Position numbers and translations under genes: made by a program. The notes beneath the pieces are model-generated. The model worked only from the letters and a program-made list of their open reading frames with translations. It was not told the origin of the DNA and did not search any database. DNA of 64,000 bases, taken from assembly GCA_013399855.1 (NCBI GenBank), contig VXAY01005682.1, positions 614,769-678,768 on the forward strand, in the 5' to 3' direction. This DNA comes from Oxyruncus cristatus (Eukaryota > Chordata > Aves > Passeriformes > Cotingidae). Below, in pieces: positions 62,515 through 64,000 of the stretch (position 1 is the stretch's first letter; each line of letters opens with the position of its first letter).

Positions 62515-62519
62515 GGTGC
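62515..62519. repeat. Target site duplication GGTGC, right copy
   Basis: This pairs with 61692-61696. Confidence 0.85.
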
Positions 62520-64000
62520 TATACTGCACTTCCCAAGAATTCTGGATGAAGGCTTTCCGGTTTTTGTAGCTAACTTGTCACATTCAAAGTTTTAACTGGA
62601 AAGAAATGGTCCATCTGGATACACAGATGACTCTTGTTACGTTGTCCCATCACAACAGCAAGATGCTGACTCCAACCTGGAACTTCCTGTTCTGCAGAAA
62701 TCTGCTGTTCTTGTGACAAATCTTCCATGAAAGTCATTATGGTACAAGGCTGAAATGCATTCTTGTGGCGAGGAACAGTATTTTCCAAAGATGGTTCTAG
62801 AAAGCATCATGTTGGGAGAAGTGGAATCCAGTGGGCTTGAAGACCTAAGTAGTTTTTCCTCACCAGCCTATTTGTCACTTTCCTAGTTTGTGGGTGCCTC
62901 CACAAAGCAAAGCCTATATGTCAGACAGGCCAAACACAAGCAACTGGCCACACAGAACAACACAAAGAAAGTGCCTTTGCTGGCCCCTACAAAACCACCA
63001 GCAGTACTCACATGAACACCATGAGCAGCCCCACCTGTTCTGCTCTTCTGCACCGGTTGATCAGGACTGAAGGTCACCATTTGACACACACTATTCCTCA
63101 TCTTCCTCTTCTACAGGCAACAGATGCATCGGCAGTGACCTCCACTCCCAGAGCCTTACTCCATCCAGATTCCATATGCAGATATGTGTTTCACTTACTA
63201 ATCACCAACTAGTTGAGTCTGAAGTTTGCCACTGAAACTTACATATGTTTACATATGTTCACATGCACCGAGACAGAGAGAGAACAAAAGAACTATAAAC
63301 CATGTTTAACAGGAGCAGAGGACAGGCTGAAGTGCAGACACAGGACTCAGAAAAACACATTCACCAGTACGCATTTACAGTTAAAAACTTTTATCCCTTC
63401 TGCTACCCATTCTCCCAATTCACTTTGATATCTCCTTTCCCTGCCTCTGGGAAAACATACCGTAATGTTCCTTAAACATACCCTAATGTTTTGGACATTC
63501 CTATAATCCCTTTAAACATGAAACAAAAAGCTTTATACAATCCCAGAAGCATCCTGAAGTGTTCCGTCATGGGTTTTCTCTTTCCATGAGACCCATAATA
63601 ATCTTCTTCCACCTTTTTTTCATCTACCAGGTTCATGACTGAGAATTAAGTATTATGTTGGCCTTGGTCAAAAAAAAACAAATAGCATATGTTAAAAATG
63701 TAATAGTAACAGTCATGGGCAAGTGCTTCAAACTGTTGACTTGCACTGTCTCATTTATTACTCTGTGTGCCACAAGGAGAAGAGTTCACAAGAACAAAAC
63801 TAGTGACAGGACATGGTACAGCTCATTATTCATAGGACACCCCACTTTTTCCCTGCAGCGCATTCTTTCTGACTAGTAGCATAATTTTGGCTGGAGTCCC
63901 CCATCCCAGGGGCTAGTACAAGATGTTTTGCAATCTGGGACTCAAGAAGTCGTTGCAGACAGGCTGAGCAAAGAAAAAAAAGTGGTGGTTCTCAACCTGC
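62520..64000. other. Intergenic DNA, no gene recognised
   Basis: No exon, RNA gene or repeat family was recognised up to the window edge. Confidence 0.6.

Noticed and set aside
1..64000. CRISPR arrays, operons, tRNA or rRNA genes, bacterial-type systems
   Set aside because: No regularly spaced repeats, cloverleaf candidates, rRNA segments or clustered co-directional genes were seen. All other signals indicate vertebrate nuclear DNA.

Overview
The window looks like bird nuclear DNA. It is AT-rich, almost empty of coding sequence, and its recognisable repeats are CR1-type LINE fragments with the avian 3' end (ATTCTGTGA-like), plus solo or degraded LTRs. I see no Alu, B1 or L1. Two N gaps and one single N, each in or beside an A-homopolymer, mark it as a draft or scaffolded assembly. 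I cannot name the species.

Only one gene can be supported. On the + strand, 12123-12281 is the last coding exon of SYNDIG1 (synapse differentiation inducing 1, a CD225/dispanin-family transmembrane protein of excitatory synapses). It has a clean splice acceptor and stop, followed by a 3' UTR with a long purine tract and a candidate polyadenylation signal. Bases 1-12122 would then be the final intron, with the other exons left of the window. Bases from about 13.0 kb onward are downstream intergenic DNA; no second gene was recognised in about 51 kb.

Layout: 1-12.1 kb SYNDIG1 intron; 12.1-13.0 kb terminal exon and 3' UTR; 17.3-18.7 kb a minus-strand CR1 copy apparently split by about 0.87 kb of unrelated DNA; 19.85-20.28 kb a solo LTR (minus) with a 5-bp target duplication, next to a small CpG-rich block; 22.9-23.2 kb an AT-rich stretch dense in homeodomain-type cores; 24.4-25.0 kb a CpG-rich block with an LTR-like tail; 31.7-32.4 kb an ancient CR1/L3-like reverse transcriptase relic; 35.9-36.8 kb a CR1 ORF2 fragment abutting an old LTR whose U3 is a degenerate minisatellite; 37.2, 40.5 and 46.3-46.8 kb CR1 3' ends, the last two head to head; 44.9-45.0 kb a GATA microsatellite; 56.7-57.4 and 58.6-58.9 kb CR1 ORF1 (esterase) fragments; 61.7-62.5 kb a second solo LTR (minus) with a 5-bp target duplication and a duplicated U3 block.

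Nothing here forms an operon, a CRISPR locus or a new multi-gene system. The most informative items are the two precisely bounded solo LTRs, the CpG-rich blocks and the possible noncoding regulatory stretch. Nearly all other open frames are short, begin without a plausible start or splice context, and look like chance.
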